From positions 17,101,822-17,165,821 of the forward strand of contig NC_134516.1 in the NCBI RefSeq assembly GCF_027942865.1: 64,000 nt of DNA. Reading direction: 5' to 3'. Made by a program: the position numbers and the translations under genes. The notes beneath the pieces are model-generated. The model ran no database searches and was not told the origin of the DNA. It saw only the letters and a list, made by a program, of their open reading frames with translations. Source of the stretch: Odontesthes bonariensis (lineage: Eukaryota > Chordata > Actinopteri > Atheriniformes > Atherinopsidae). Positions 12,701 through 24,328 of the stretch are shown piece after piece (within the stretch, counting starts at the first letter, position 1; every line of letters starts with the position of its first letter).

Positions 12701-15700
12701 GAGCAGCGGTCTCCATGTCTGCAAGCTCCAATTTTAAAATAGAAGGAACAATTAACCCTGGAAACAGAACGACATTGTCACCACATGCACACGTTACGAA
12801 CGTTTTCAGTGGTTCAAGAAGGTTTTGCCAGGAGACACCACTGGTGACACAGTGTTTGCTTTTGTTCATATAAACACAGCCGGAGACGTGTTCTGGAGCA
12901 GTTGCACATGTCAACGCAAATGTCCGTAGCTTTAGCTCAGGACGTTGTGGAGATTTTTCCATCCATCTCGCAGTGATATCTCTGAGGAGTCAGAGGATGC
13001 AACAACATTTGAGTGAAGCAGCAAAGCATGGAGTGATTTACTGCCAGTGTGCAATTGCGCCTGCTTGGGAGAGATGCAGCTTCAGTCTGAATTATAAAGC
13101 TGGAATAACTTAATCACAAAAAAATCCTCTATGGAAGTTATATGCTCTTCATCATAAGTTCTGCTCTGTGGTTACAGCATTCCACAAGGACAATTAATAC
13201 TGTCAAACAACATGTTTTCAGGTAAAGTTTCATGTTTGCATTTCACAGTAAATCTGTAGGCTTGTTAGTAGAGATGGACACTAGTTAAGAACATGCATCA
13301 GCCGAGGCTGCACGGCACAGAGACCTTTTAAATTCTGTTGCTCATCAAAAGAAAAGGAAAAATGCCACATGCATTTATTGTGTCGGACAAATTAAATTCT
13401 GTACAAAGTGTCCGTGGTGTTTTCCTCATCTCTCATAAGAGCAGCTTGAACATGTACGCGCACACGTATTCACCGATCCTCACTCTCACGTATAAAGAAA
13501 CTCACACAAATACCTTTGTTTTATTAATAATAGCTCATATTTTGAAGTTACTGATTTTTAGTAGGCTTTGCTCCGTGCCCCTTTCAACTGTTTTAATACA
13601 TCACTTAAAGACATGCTATGCAACTTTTTCATGGTCATAAAATTGCTTGGCAATCATCAGTTTGCTTGGCTGACCCTTTCCGATGAAAACGGTGACATTT
13701 CCATCTCCATCTGGTGGCCCTAGCCCGAAACAGCGCTTGCAACTTTGCCTGTGGCGCCGCGTGCTTTGTTTACCTCTGGAAGTCTCGCGACACACGAGAG
13801 CTGAGAACTACTGCTTCACGGCATGTCGTAAAGGGCTCTGAGCCGAGCCAGGTAGCCTGATAGACACACCCCCTCTCCATTAGCTGTCGACGGCTAAATT
13901 GAATGCGGTTAGCTTCTAGAGTTGTAATATAGTTTGTAATAGATATCGTGATGGCAGAACCACCGCTCCTTGCCCGTCTGACCGCTGAGTCACCCAGAGC
14001 CAGCGATTCAGCGGTCAGACGGGCAAGTAGCGGATCCATGGCAACTCTGAGCTTTTTAAGTTTCGATTCTGTCTCGTGACTTGACGAGCGAGCGCCCAGT
14101 CGGCAGCTACAGGCTCAGTTAGCGTGGCTTTATGCATCTTGTACGTCGTTGAAAAATAATCATTTAGTGATATAGGGAGGGCAAGATCATTCCATGTTGT
14201 TTACTTGTAGGTCTAAACTCAGCATTGCCTCACCTAATGCTACCACATTTGTCGCTGTAAATGCACAGACTAGCCGTTGTGTCTGGCTTTCAGATAAAAT
14301 GGCATTGAATTATTGCTTGACAAAAATAAATGAATGAACTTGTAGCCATAGGCTGCTCTTTGATTTATCAAAATGAATTGATAAATGGGACAAAAAAAAG
14401 GCGAGGCGCATAGCCACTAAACGGCAGAAAGGTTTTTTTTTTTTTTTTAATAAGTGACTCAAGTGATTCAAGTGGTCCGTATAACTCGAATCCCCTCCTT
14501 GAAATGATCCAATCAGCCTGGCAAGACTGTCGCCTATTTTCTACGGAGCTCCCCCTACAGCTTTGGGGTGTGTATTGCATGGTAAACAAACCCCGTATTA
14601 CTGAGCCCTGCTTTAAATGAACTAATTGCTTTTTTTTGGCTCTACAGTTAAAGGTAGGGTAGGAGATCCTAGATTTTGAGTTCAGCAAAGCTGCATTTTG
14701 AAAATACACAGGTAAAAAGTCCCAACCCTTTTCTTCACTTTCCCTACAAAGCCACTAGCCTAGAAATCTAGACGCCCCTAGCGGCCGCAAATGGAATTTG
14801 CTCCGGGGCTAGTCTAGTCACTTGTGGTCGTTTTGCAAGGTTCCAAATCAAAACTTAATCGAGCCAATCAAATCGTGAGGAGCGGGGTCGGAGGCCGGGC
14901 TACCTAGTGACGACAGAGGTGCAACGTTTCAGTGTGTAGTTCCAGAGAGAGGTTTAAAAAAAAAAAAAAAACCCTTTAGATTTATAGGGAAACGAAGTAA
15001 ACTTACATCTGAGAGCAATCCCCAGTCAATTGCGAGCATGATGTACCAAAGACAGCGGGTCGATCTTCGTCTCAAGAGCTGACAAAACTCTCCGGTAAGG
15101 CATTTGAACGGTCAAATTCCGTTAACGGGACGAGAGTAGTCAAAACGGCAAACCGGAAGTGCGTTGCTCACTGCGGCTAGCTTTAGCAGCGCCGAATTCG
15201 TGGGAACAAAACTGTAAATAGCCGGTACAGTGGAAACCGCTTATAGTGGTCACGAATATAGTAATCAACCACTTATATAAATCAAAAGACTTGGGACGTA
15301 ATCATTTCTATACAAATGCTGTTTAAATAATTCGTTTATAGTGATCAAGAAATCCGCTTATAATGTTCATTTTTGGCCATTTTATGAATGTAAACTTGTG
15401 CAAAAATAATTTTAAAACTACGTGTAGCTATTTTATTTTTTACTCCCTTGATTCCTTTCTGGACGTCTGCTTCTGCCTCGCTAGCTAACGTAACGAGTTG
15501 ACACCGGGCAGCAAGCGCGCGAATCATGGCTGGAAAAAGGAAGTCATGGAGGAGCATGTGTCCGAGGATGGGTGCTGGAGAGCGGATTGAATGCGCGTGT
15601 GACCGCTGGAAGCTCCAGGCTGGTTCTTGTAAGATGGGAGGCCGGTGTTCATTCGATTTCTCCTACTTGTCGAGAATTGCTACTTCGTGGTTTTGCGCAC

Positions 15701-18700
15701 GCGCCGAGCCGATTTTCTAAGTTTCGTTTTCACGCCAAGTAGCACAAATCGACAGAACTTTTTTTTCTGACTTGTAAGAAAAAAAATGCACCGGCGGCAC
15801 AGCAGAGAATGAGTAACGTACTGTATTCGAGTTAGCCTACAGTATGTCTGCGCACTGCGCAGTACTGTAATTAAACTTGCATGATAATAAAATTCAGTAA
15901 ATGCTGAAGCTATCCGTTTCATTTAATTTTTCTCATTGAAAAACGATACAAATGGCATTTAGATGATATTCTGCATAAAAAAATAAGTGAAATACCTGTA
16001 CAGTAATACAAATTCGGTTTTAGTAATCAACCGCTTATAGTGTTCAAATTGGCTCTGGACCAACGTGATCACTATAAGCGGTTTCCACTGTATTTTGTCA
16101 GATTTTCAACACCTTGGGGATCTAAACGACTACTTTCTCGCCTGAAAATGTTTCAAATGTTGCTAAAGTTTACAGAGTTTAGAGCTTAAGAGAAATCAGC
16201 TTTTCAGGCCATAGACTACTGACCACAATGTACATTCCGTCGCGTTGACTACGTAAAACTTCTTCATCGCTCTGATTGGTTGTTGCGCCATCCTATTGCG
16301 TGGCGTTGAACTTGACAGACAGCCGTTTATGCCGCCCACACTGCTATCCAGCGTCACTAGACCCATGTACAGCTTTTTGCTGTACGGGTCTGGCTTGCTA
16401 GGCTACAAAGCCACGCCTCTAGAGTACATTAACGCGCACGAGCGCTGTTCTGACAGCAAGCATCGATCGTTGCCATATTTAGTATTTGCTAACTATACGT
16501 TTAATAATGCTAGGTGCTAGCCATGCTGGCTCTAGTTTAGCTTCCTGCCAAGCTTCTGGACGCGTAATTCGTTCACGGAGCAGGGTACGCGCACAGGGGG
16601 AGGGAGGAGCAGATTGCAGTTTGATAGACGGCATCAGAATCCAATCATTGTGAACGGTTCGTTCAGTATGATTGGATAGTGTTTTTCCTAGACTGTACGT
16701 TCTAGAGGCCACCAAAACTTTTCATATTTGTGTCAAAACTTTTAATTAATTGGTTGCAATGGGGGTATGAAGAGTATTTCAAGCAATATGTAAAAAAATA
16801 TTCCAGAAAAAGATCCCCTACCCCACCTTTAAATTGATTGAGTTTTCTGAAAAATGAAAGTGGTTCATTTAGGAAACTTTTCGGTTTTCTCTTTTGAATT
16901 GTTATTTTTGCTCTTTAACATGACACTAGGGGCATCTAATTAATTACTCGATTAATCAAGGGATTCAATATAATACTCGATCATCTAGATAGTTGTTTGT
17001 ATGCAGCTGTATGGTCTCTCATGATGCCACAATGGCTTGTGCTCTGGGGCTTTGGCCTCACTTTAGTCAGTCTTGCACAACTCGATTTTGGCTATCTGGC
17101 GTGAGGGCAGCCTTTGAAATACAGGATGAGCTCCAGGGAAGAGTTTGCAAGCAGGTTTGTGTGTACAACCTAGCAAAACCCAAAAGTGTACAACTATTGC
17201 TAATGTAACAAAAACAACAAAGAAACATCCTAAAATTAAACAGAGACCTGTATGACCATAACCACTATCATAATAACAGTAAAGTTAATTAACTGATTGT
17301 TAGAAAAAAATGTATATAGATTTTCATTTTGAGTAAACAACATTTTATAGACAGACATGTAGTGTGTGAACTTTGCTAAGTGTGATAGTAATTAAGTAAG
17401 TAATTAAAGGGAACTGTGAGAAACAGGATGTTCTGGTCTTTCAATGTAGGAGAATGTGCAATCACTCAACACGCGAGGAACTAGACGTCCCAGTGAAACA
17501 TTTGTTGCATTTTGCTCACAAGATCGTTTTACGTATGCCGATTTGAACTAAGCTGTGTAATAAAAAGAACTACACGGGGAAAGTCGGATGGAGTCCTTTG
17601 AGCACGGGTGAAGGAGTAAGTTCTGTCACTCCGTCTGGCTCCCCTTGCAAGTAAAAATACAATCTTGTGCACTGTGTGTTTCGTTGAACACTGGGGTTGT
17701 CTTGAGTGAACTGTGTTCCAGCTGGGTAAACTTTGACAGACATCAGTTTGTCAAGATTCTTGTTTAAAACACTCAGGAAATAGTCAAATGCTGGTGGTGT
17801 TGTCCACAGTAAGATGCCCCCTAGTTTGACACAGGCACATATTCTTTCTCCTTTTTTATTCCAACCAATAGAACACACATACATACAGCAGGGTGAAGCA
17901 GGGAGTTAAATGCAACCTTATTTTAAATAACAGATTTGGCTCTTTTTTTTTTTTTTTTTTTAAATGATGGCCCATATTGTGCTGTACTCTGTCCTGTAGT
18001 TATTTTGTCAATTCCAGCGTGCTTTCAGCCTTCTTTTAAACCCCAATCTCAATCGCTGGGTCTGCACCCTTCACAAGCCAGTGCACATCAGTGACATCTG
18101 CACGCCGATTTGAAAATCAGCCTATGCATATGCCAGATGTCCTAACTCAATTCCTGGGGCTAAGGTGGCACTAATGTCCACCTGAATCATATAGTTAAAA
18201 AACTTTTACTTTACAACGTCATTAAAATCTGTTAGACGCGTTTGAATCCAGGCTGTACACAGCATGAGATTACAGCAACTCTCTTTTCTCTGTGGCATAC
18301 AAATCTTCGGCCGGAAAAGGGTGGAATGCTCTCTCCGGGTCGGGAATGAGATCCTTCCCCAAGTGGAGGAGTTCAAGTATCTCGGGGTCTTGTTCACGAG
18401 TGAGGGACGACCCGATCCCCGGACCAGCGGAAGATAATGGATACAAATCTCCCCAACGTCGGATGATGCGATACACCTCGATTGTTCGGACAAATCGTGG
18501 CTTTTTTAGGGTGATGCTTCCTTCTGCCTGGAAAATCATTTCCCTCTGTTTAAGAAATACAATCCTCCCTTGCTGCTAATCATCACTTATCTACAGGAGA
18601 AGGAGCAGACCCACTATTTAGTTCAGTGCAAGCAAAGGGGATCAAAAGAGAGACTTTAGTCAACAAGTTCAAATCAGGGGGCACAAACATCATGTGTAAT

Positions 18701-19767
18701 GTTTGTTGATCAAAGGTTTACTGTGTCAAGTTCCAACAATCTAACTTTAGGGAATACTGAATCTGTCCCCTACCACTTCCACTTCTTTTTTAGTTACAGT
18801 TTTATTTCTTTATGGAACAATTTTATTGATCAATCTAAACTCACTATAAACGCATTATTAATTATAATAATAGTAATTATTATTATTATTATTCCTAATT
18901 CAAATCAAATTTGCACTGGCCGCTAAATTCCTGTACTGATCATGATTGACTTTTATAGACTTTGTTGAAATCAACGATAAAAGTCATGATAAAAACAGTT
19001 GACAATGAAACCATGACAATATTCACAGAGCAATTAACGGTGTAACAATTAACTCAAGAGAAGTGATGTATTTTTCAAACAATGACATACGTTATGTTGT
19101 CTGGTATTCACAAAAACATATGCAACTTTATTTTGTTGAACTTAAAAATCTGCTTATTGGGGCTATTGTCACCTATTAGCTCTAAACTGGATACTACCCA
19201 GAATAGTAACCATACAATTCTGACAGTAAATAAAACAAAGAGCAACGTGTACTTCGTTAAACTACAATCAGTTCCCAAGCCATAAAGTCTCGGACGCCTT
19301 TTGCTGCTCTCCACCGGTGAAAAGGAACAAAACAGTCCGCCTGAGCAAGGCAGCTACTCTGATAACGTTACCTGACCAGGCAACACGTTGTCTTGCTGTT
19401 TAACAATTAGCAATGTATGCTCCAAAATGTTTGCAGCTAGACAAAAAAAAATTAGGAAAGTTTTATAATAGTATAATTTCAAATACTAAGGGCAAACAAC
19501 CGCAGACAGCAGCCTCACGTTAGCTAGGAAGGCGTCGCGTTTCATTCAATGCGTGAGCAGACCGTTAGCTTCCTCATGCTAAGTAAGCTTGAGTTGGACA
19601 TTTAACAGGGCCGCAGCATCAAACTCAGGCCCATTTGGCAACGAAAAGAATCACTGCAAACATATACAGTATATAAGGCATGGTATTGGGTAGCATTTAA
19701 TAAAAATACAGAATAAAACTTACTTGTCTTTCTCTGTGCCGAAAATGGATGCCAGATACTCCGCCAT
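6517..19767 (-). CDS. u2af1: Splicing factor U2AF small subunit (U2AF35), complete
   Basis: U2AF35 pairs with U2AF65 and reads the AG of 3' splice sites in the nucleus. Coding exons: 19724-19767, 12670-12757, 12258-12324, 10702-10751, 10221-10319, 9992-10125, 6705-6797 and 6517-6625. The total is 684 nt and 227 aa, in frame throughout. Order of parts: [10 protein letters not shown] start, first CCCH zinc finger ([20 protein letters not shown]), the pseudo-RRM ([20 protein letters not shown], then [20 protein letters not shown]), second CCCH finger ([20 protein letters not shown]), and an Arg/Ser tail ending RERSGRF. The Ser of DRCS and the Gln of CRQYE, both hotspots in human leukaemia, are normal. 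The third exon is the U2AF35b type ([20 protein letters not shown]), 67 nt as in human. The glycine run of the human tail is absent, which explains the shorter length. It lies head to head with the first BTLA gene. Confidence 0.97.
7664..7705. repeat. Perfect 17 bp hairpin in u2af1 intron
   Basis: AATCACTGGTTTTATAG at 7664-7680 is followed by eight bases and then by its exact reverse complement at 7689-7705. It lies in the intron between the exons for the RRM end and the second zinc finger. Confidence 0.85.
8259..8914. mobile_element. Foldback DNA element with ~285 bp arms, TTAA target
   Basis: Two arms, roughly 8259-8545 and 8630-8914, are near-perfect inverted copies around an unrelated core of about 85 bp. 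The ends are AGGATAAGACCG on both sides. TTAA flanks the element at 8255-8258 and 8915-8918. A TTAA target duplication is the mark of piggyBac and Kolobok transposases. The element codes for nothing and must have been moved by an enzyme supplied elsewhere. It lies in a u2af1 intron. Confidence 0.85.
11441..11508 (-). pseudogene. Decayed u2af1 alternative exon 3a (poison-type)
   Basis: This block lies between exon 3b and exon 4, where mammals carry the mutually exclusive exon 3a. On the minus strand it has a strong acceptor (GTTTTGTATTTCAG) and donor (GTAAGT). Read in the phase left by exon 2 it gives [14 protein letters not shown], close to human exon 3a ([13 protein letters not shown]), then loses frame and meets TGA. 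It is 68 nt instead of 67: three extra bases after TAC and two missing after CAAAAC relative to the expected sequence. Inclusion would truncate the protein in the first zinc finger/RRM linker. It may be a dead exon or an exon kept for nonsense-mediated control. Confidence 0.75.
13609..14612. mobile_element. Candidate TTAA-type repeat in u2af1 intron 1
   Basis: The block begins after TTAA with AGACATGCTATGCAAC and ends GAGCCCTGCT before TTAA. It is richer in G+C than the intron around it and holds the 20 bp hairpin listed separately. The two ends match only weakly, so it may be two merged elements. Confidence 0.35.
13969..14027. repeat. Perfect 20 bp hairpin
   Basis: CTTGCCCGTCTGACCGCTGA at 13969-13988 returns as its exact reverse complement at 14008-14027, with a 19 nt loop. 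It lies inside a probable mobile element in u2af1 intron 1. Confidence 0.9.
14756..16405. mobile_element. Middle nested DNA element with 9 bp target duplication
   Basis: It begins TAGCCTAGAAATCTAGAC and ends, read inward from the other side, TAGCCTAGCAAGCCAGAC. The 9 bp CAAAGCCAC is found directly outside both ends (14747-14755 and 16406-16414). A 9 bp duplication fits Mutator-like transposition. No transposase is visible. It carries the Tigger-like element inside it. Confidence 0.75.
15228..16090. mobile_element. Innermost Tigger/pogo-like element, non-autonomous
   Basis: Terminal inverted repeats of more than 20 bp begin CAGTGGAAACCGCTTATAGT on both sides, and TA is duplicated at 15226-15227 and 16091-16092. 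TIR sequence and TA target fit the pogo/Tigger branch of the Tc1/mariner superfamily. Inside, GGTTATAGTGATC-like words recur near both ends. The interior is too short and broken to make a transposase. Confidence 0.8.
18300..18445 (+). mobile_element. LINE fragment, reverse-transcriptase end joined to 3' tail
   Basis: Frame +1 of this stretch reads [17 protein letters not shown], a well-known sequence near the end of the reverse transcriptase of fish LINEs. It is followed shortly by CCCGATCCCCGGACCAGCGG, which resembles the 3' tail of such elements. The piece between them is missing, so this is a small internally deleted relic in u2af1 intron 1. Confidence 0.65.
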
Positions 19768-20851
19768 TTTCGTCCCGTCTTAGACGTTTTAAAGTACGTC
19801 AGTACGTAAAAGTGGCGCCTGCGCACTGGAGGTCACAAATTGACGACTTGCATTGAGCCTAATACATCGAAAGTGGGCGCTGTTTTCCCAGGAAATATTT
19901 CAGAAAAATGCACACGTTGCTCGAATACTGTACTTACATAATATTTTTGTTTATGAGTGCAATCATTCAAATCAAGTGTAGCTTTGCAAAAATATTTTGG
20001 TCTTAGAATGTTACCACCTCAAGTTAGGGACTTGCAATGTTTGATGTTTTTAAGGGAAACTACTAAAGCAGAGGGATAAAAACTGCAGTACAGACATTAA
20101 ATTGACAGATTTAGTTGAAAAGTTAATTTAACTTTTATTACGAAATGTTTCAACTTTCTTCTAAATTTAGCTCAAGCTCACCAAACCACATTACAGATGC
20201 TTGTAAGTCTGCACCACCATCAGTCTGTAAGCTGATGGTAGGGCCCTATAGCAACCACACATCAACAGAGTGGGCATTTAAGTCTTTAAAGAGGCCGCAG
20301 CATCCTTATCTCCTCTTTAGAGTGTTGTAATTCCTCCAATGAAACCACAGCGCTCTGCAAAAAGTCACATAAGTCTGCAGGAGATGCAGAGGGTAAAGAT
20401 GAAAGGAAGGGAGAGGGGAGAGGAAGTCAGCTATAAGAAGGTGAACCGCAGATGCTGCCAAGAAGTGATGAAGGAGGTGTCAAGGTGAAGGAGCTGAAGC
20501 AAGCCTCGGAAATTAAAAGCGCTTGCGAGAGATGAAGATTTCAGAGCAGATGTTTTCTTTGGAGGGATCATATGGGAACCCCCTGATTTTTGACGTTTCA
20601 CTGAATTGGACTTGCAAAAATTTGCAGAAGTGAGACCACCCACTGACTGACGCTCACCTCCAGAACAGTCATCACCTTGCTGTAAAAAGGGAAGAGGCAG
20701 CGCTGCTGTCATGTAGGAAGACTGTCAGATAACAGCAGAAAGAGGAAGCAGCATGTTTTAAGCAGCTTTGATTTCAGCGTTCCTCTCTTTTGTTTGACTG
20801 AATAATGTGTTTGGAGAGACACTTCTCACTTGAGCTGACTGCGACTGGACG

Positions 20852-23800
20852 ATGACAGGTGGTTTTCGGAGCTTTTGGATCATGAGGCCCCATTACTGCT
20901 GGACTCCTCTGCATGTGTCCATCTTGGCAGTGCTCTTTCTCACCTTAAACGCCGACAGTAAGTCAATATTTCAGAATATTGTGCGGCCTCTGTATTTGTG
21001 CAGTGTTACGGTCTTTTCCTTTGTAGGCATTCCGCCCGAAAAGTCAGCTTTTTTTGTGACCACGACCCATATGAAGGTTCGGCATCTGATTTCTATATAG
21101 GTCATGAACTCCGAAGTAATGAGTACACACACCATTTTGACTCACAATGAAAACTTTAAAAACAAAGACAAAGCAGGCGTTCAGCTATTTAACTGAACGT
21201 GAGTCTCTACTAACCCATACTTGAGAAAACCGTTAAAAGGTTTGTGTCATAATGTAAACTATCGCCTATCGAGGCGGGATGATTGCGAATGTGACTCTGC
21301 TCACACTACCAAGGCACAACCTCATGTATGTACACTTCTCAACATCAATGCTTCTTCAAAAGGAAAATGTGAAAACGCCTTTCAGATACTAAAAACACTA
21401 CTTTTGGTTTATTTCTTCCACAACAAGAGAGTGTTTCTTCTGCATGTGGGCCGCTTCATGGAAACAGTCACAAGTTTTATGCAAGTTTTATTTCTGAAAT
21501 CAACGCAGAAAAACCTTTTGCTTTTCCAATTACTTACTCATTACTTTCATCAGTCACCCACCTAATTCTCTTGGTGTTTTTGTACGGGTTTGAATAAGAA
21601 AAATCAACAGTTTCTGTAATCCTTTTGTTTCAATTAATACTTTTTTATGAATCATGAGACAGAAAGGAAGAATGACTGTGCACGAATAAGGAATACGCAA
21701 ATACTGGTCACGGTATCATAAGAATAAATACAAAATACTGAGTACACCTCAGTTCAGTACTCAGTAAAATGTGTGTTATTCTACATTTTTACATGCCCAT
21801 TTATTAAAAGAATTAATAAAGTACAAAAAAGAATGCAGTTTTTGTGTTTAAAAAAGTGAATATTTTCCAATTTTTGCTTGATTTCAGTTGATCAACAATT
21901 TAGGGCATTCTTTGCCATATTTTTGCATCATGCTCCCATCGTTTTTAGTGAGTGGCGGGTCCAGATAACAGGCGGGTCAGTTTAGCACCTGGACTCTTAC
22001 ATTTAGCCGTGCTGTTTTTCTACATATAAAGTGTGCCTGGCAGAAATAAACAAGGCCATTCGTGGAAGGTCTTTCAAATTGGGTGTTGTCAACATCATGT
22101 ACGGCTGTGGAAAGACACACAAACACAATTTCACTATTTACATAGCTGAAAAAAGTAGTAAACTCACAGTTGGCACAAACTTTAAAGCTTTATGAAAATA
22201 AGCAGCATAACAGCATCCTTTTGTTAAATGAAGTAGAAAGTAAATATATTTCTATCCTCACAACATGAGTTCTGTTCTGCTCAAAATTTTAAATTGTGAT
22301 TTGATCAAAACTTCCCGAACAGCTGAGTGGACTTTAGAATGAAGTTGTGAGAGAGTCAACAGCAGTTTTATGGCCTGGAAGGAATTCATTCAAGGACAGT
22401 TAAATAATACCCCCCCCCCCCAGGAGACTGTCTCCTTTTAGGTGGGGTTTCCTTGTAGTTCCTTCAGCTGCAGGTTCTTATTTAAATTAAGTTTCAAGGT
22501 CACCAAGTGATTTTTTTCTTCAGTCAGTCATTTTTACTCATGTTTTGATGCTGTATTCTTTTGAATATGAACATCCTTTTCCGTTCTGAAGTTGCTTTAA
22601 CAATCTCACTCGCAGATATCAGGTTTCCGCTGTGAACCCACGTTTGGTGTCCAAAATCTCATCAACCATTGGTTTAGAAAATATTTCTAATCTAAAAAAC
22701 AAACCTTGGCTGCAAGGCTTGTGTAATATAATGTTCTACCGGTCATGTACAACAATACATTGAAACTGTTTTGTGGCATCAAACAAGAATTAATTTCTCA
22801 TTCTATATTTTTTTATCTTTAATTTACTTCTGCAGGTGAAGACTCTGAATGTTCTTCTGAAATCAATGTACGCCGCCACACGAAGTATGAAGCTTTCCTT
22901 GGAAAAGAACTCAGGATTAAGTGTCCAATTACTTTCTGCAACATTTCACCACCAAAAGTCTTCTGGGTTAAAAGTGCAGGAGCAGGAGCAGGCTTTCTTA
23001 ATGTCAGCAATGATGCCCACATTAGAGTAGAGTGGGAAACATTACGACAGTATGAAGGGACATCCTATTTGATCTTCCAAAGCATTCTTGAGAATGATGC
23101 AGGTGTGTATCGGTGCGAGATTTCTGACACCGTGGGTCACATTATCAACGTCTCTATCAGTGGTGAGTGGGACTTTTTAAGTAATTTAAAACTGAATGTA
23201 GTGCACAACACAGCTAATACTTCTAAATGTTACTGAACAATGAATTGGCAACAACAACTGTGTTTAATTACTGTTCCTGTCACTTCTGACTCTGTTTGGG
23301 TATGACTTAAGACACTCGCTCTGTATTATTTCACAGGTCAGGGAGAGAGTTCCAACAGTTCCCTGAATGAAACAAGGGTAAAAGGTAACATTTAAATCCT
23401 GAAAAAGTTATTTTTTTCCCTTTCAGACACTGTCGCCTTTATTCATTTCACATTGTGTTAATCTTTTAGCAAAAGACCCAGATTCTGCACCTACCTTCAC
23501 AGAAGATGTATGGATCTATGTGTACTCTGCTGCTGGGATTTCCTCATTTGTTATCATAGTAATAATTATATCCATCATATCCATGAAAGGGTGTAAAGGT
23601 GAGACGCTAAAGTTATGCTACAGCAAATACTTGGCATGGTTGATATGCTAACCACAGTCATTCATTTTACTGGATTCTCTGTCCTGCAGGGAAATCAAAG
23701 AAGGAAGCACGAACTGAAAATCAGGTAAGAAAGAAATTATTTTGAGCTCATATCCTCTTTCTTCTATTGTTATCCCCTCAATAATCCTTATAAAAACAAC

Positions 23801-24133
23801 CTCTTACAGTACATGTCGATCCCCATGGCTGAGCAACGTGCCACGCTCCAGCCCTCGCCAAGAGGAAGCCCCTGTGTGCCGCCGTCTCAAAGGTCTACCA
23901 AGAGAAAGGCACCATCGAGGCAACCCAATGAGTTGCCATCATCAAGAGTTAATGTCCAGCTTTATGGTCAGACGGAAGAGGACAGAAACAGACAAAGACA
24001 TACAGTGTCAGTGGAGGAGAGCCAGTCTGTTGTGTATGCTGCTCTCAACCATAACATGCCTCAGAGGGCTGCTGCTCGGCAATTGAGGCAGGAAGAGGAG
24101 ACATCAGAGTATGCAGCTATTCGAGTGGCATAA
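20852..24133 (+). CDS. btla: BTLA-like inhibitory Ig receptor, copy 1 (intact)
   Basis: Inhibitory receptor of lymphocytes at the plasma membrane; in mammals it binds HVEM. Exons: 20852-20957 (signal peptide), 22836-23162 (Ig domain), 23337-23384, 23470-23598 (TM), 23690-23724 and 23810-24133. The total is 969 nt and 322 aa. A second in-frame Met at 20882 could be the start. The Ig exon reads VRRHTKYEAFLGKELRIKCP and ends DAGVYRCEISDT; human BTLA has the same layout (IKRQSEHSILAGDPFELECP, NGSYRC). The TM helix is about SAAGISSFVIIVIIISIIS. The tail has VVYAALNH (ITIM; human IVYASLNH) and TSEYAAIRV (ITSM; human TEYASICV), plus an upstream LYGQT. The spacing of the two motifs matches human BTLA. 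An AATAAA lies at 24673-24678. The gene is head to head with u2af1, with about 1 kb between them. Confidence 0.88.
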
Positions 24134-24328
24134 AGACCGAAAAACCTGTTGGACTAGACAATCTCTGATGAACATGTGAATCTGGAGTATCTCATCCAGA
24201 GGAACCGTGTGCGCAGAAAAGCTCATCTCTTTTACATTTTTGCAAACACTTCTCTCTTATCACAACATAATCCCCGGAGTCATAAAATTCCAGTAGAAAT
24301 GGGTGCACAAAACATAATTCAAAATCAG

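Larger units (their letters stand above)
14652..16828. mobile_element. Outer TTAA-type DNA element hosting two nested insertions
   Basis: The left end is AGGTAGGGTAGGAGATCC and the right end, read inward, is AGGTGGGGTAGGGGATC. Both are flanked by TTAA (14648-14651 and 16829-16832). Its own sequence is only about 520 bp, because a 1.65 kb element sits inside it. The end motif resembles that of the small element at 37648-38021, so both belong to one TTAA-targeting group. Confidence 0.8.

Noticed and set aside
13770-14039. Minus-strand frame with [16 protein letters not shown]
   Set aside because: It runs through both arms of the 20 bp hairpin and a mobile element; no gene similarity.
16920-16985. 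ATTACTCGATTAATCAAGGG-like words, possible hAT scrap
   Set aside because: No ends or target duplication could be found, so it is not listed as an element.
17570-17884. Minus-strand open frame of 104 codons in u2af1 intron 1
   Set aside because: No recognisable domain, no fitting splice sites and no codon preference that I could see. Kept out as a chance frame.
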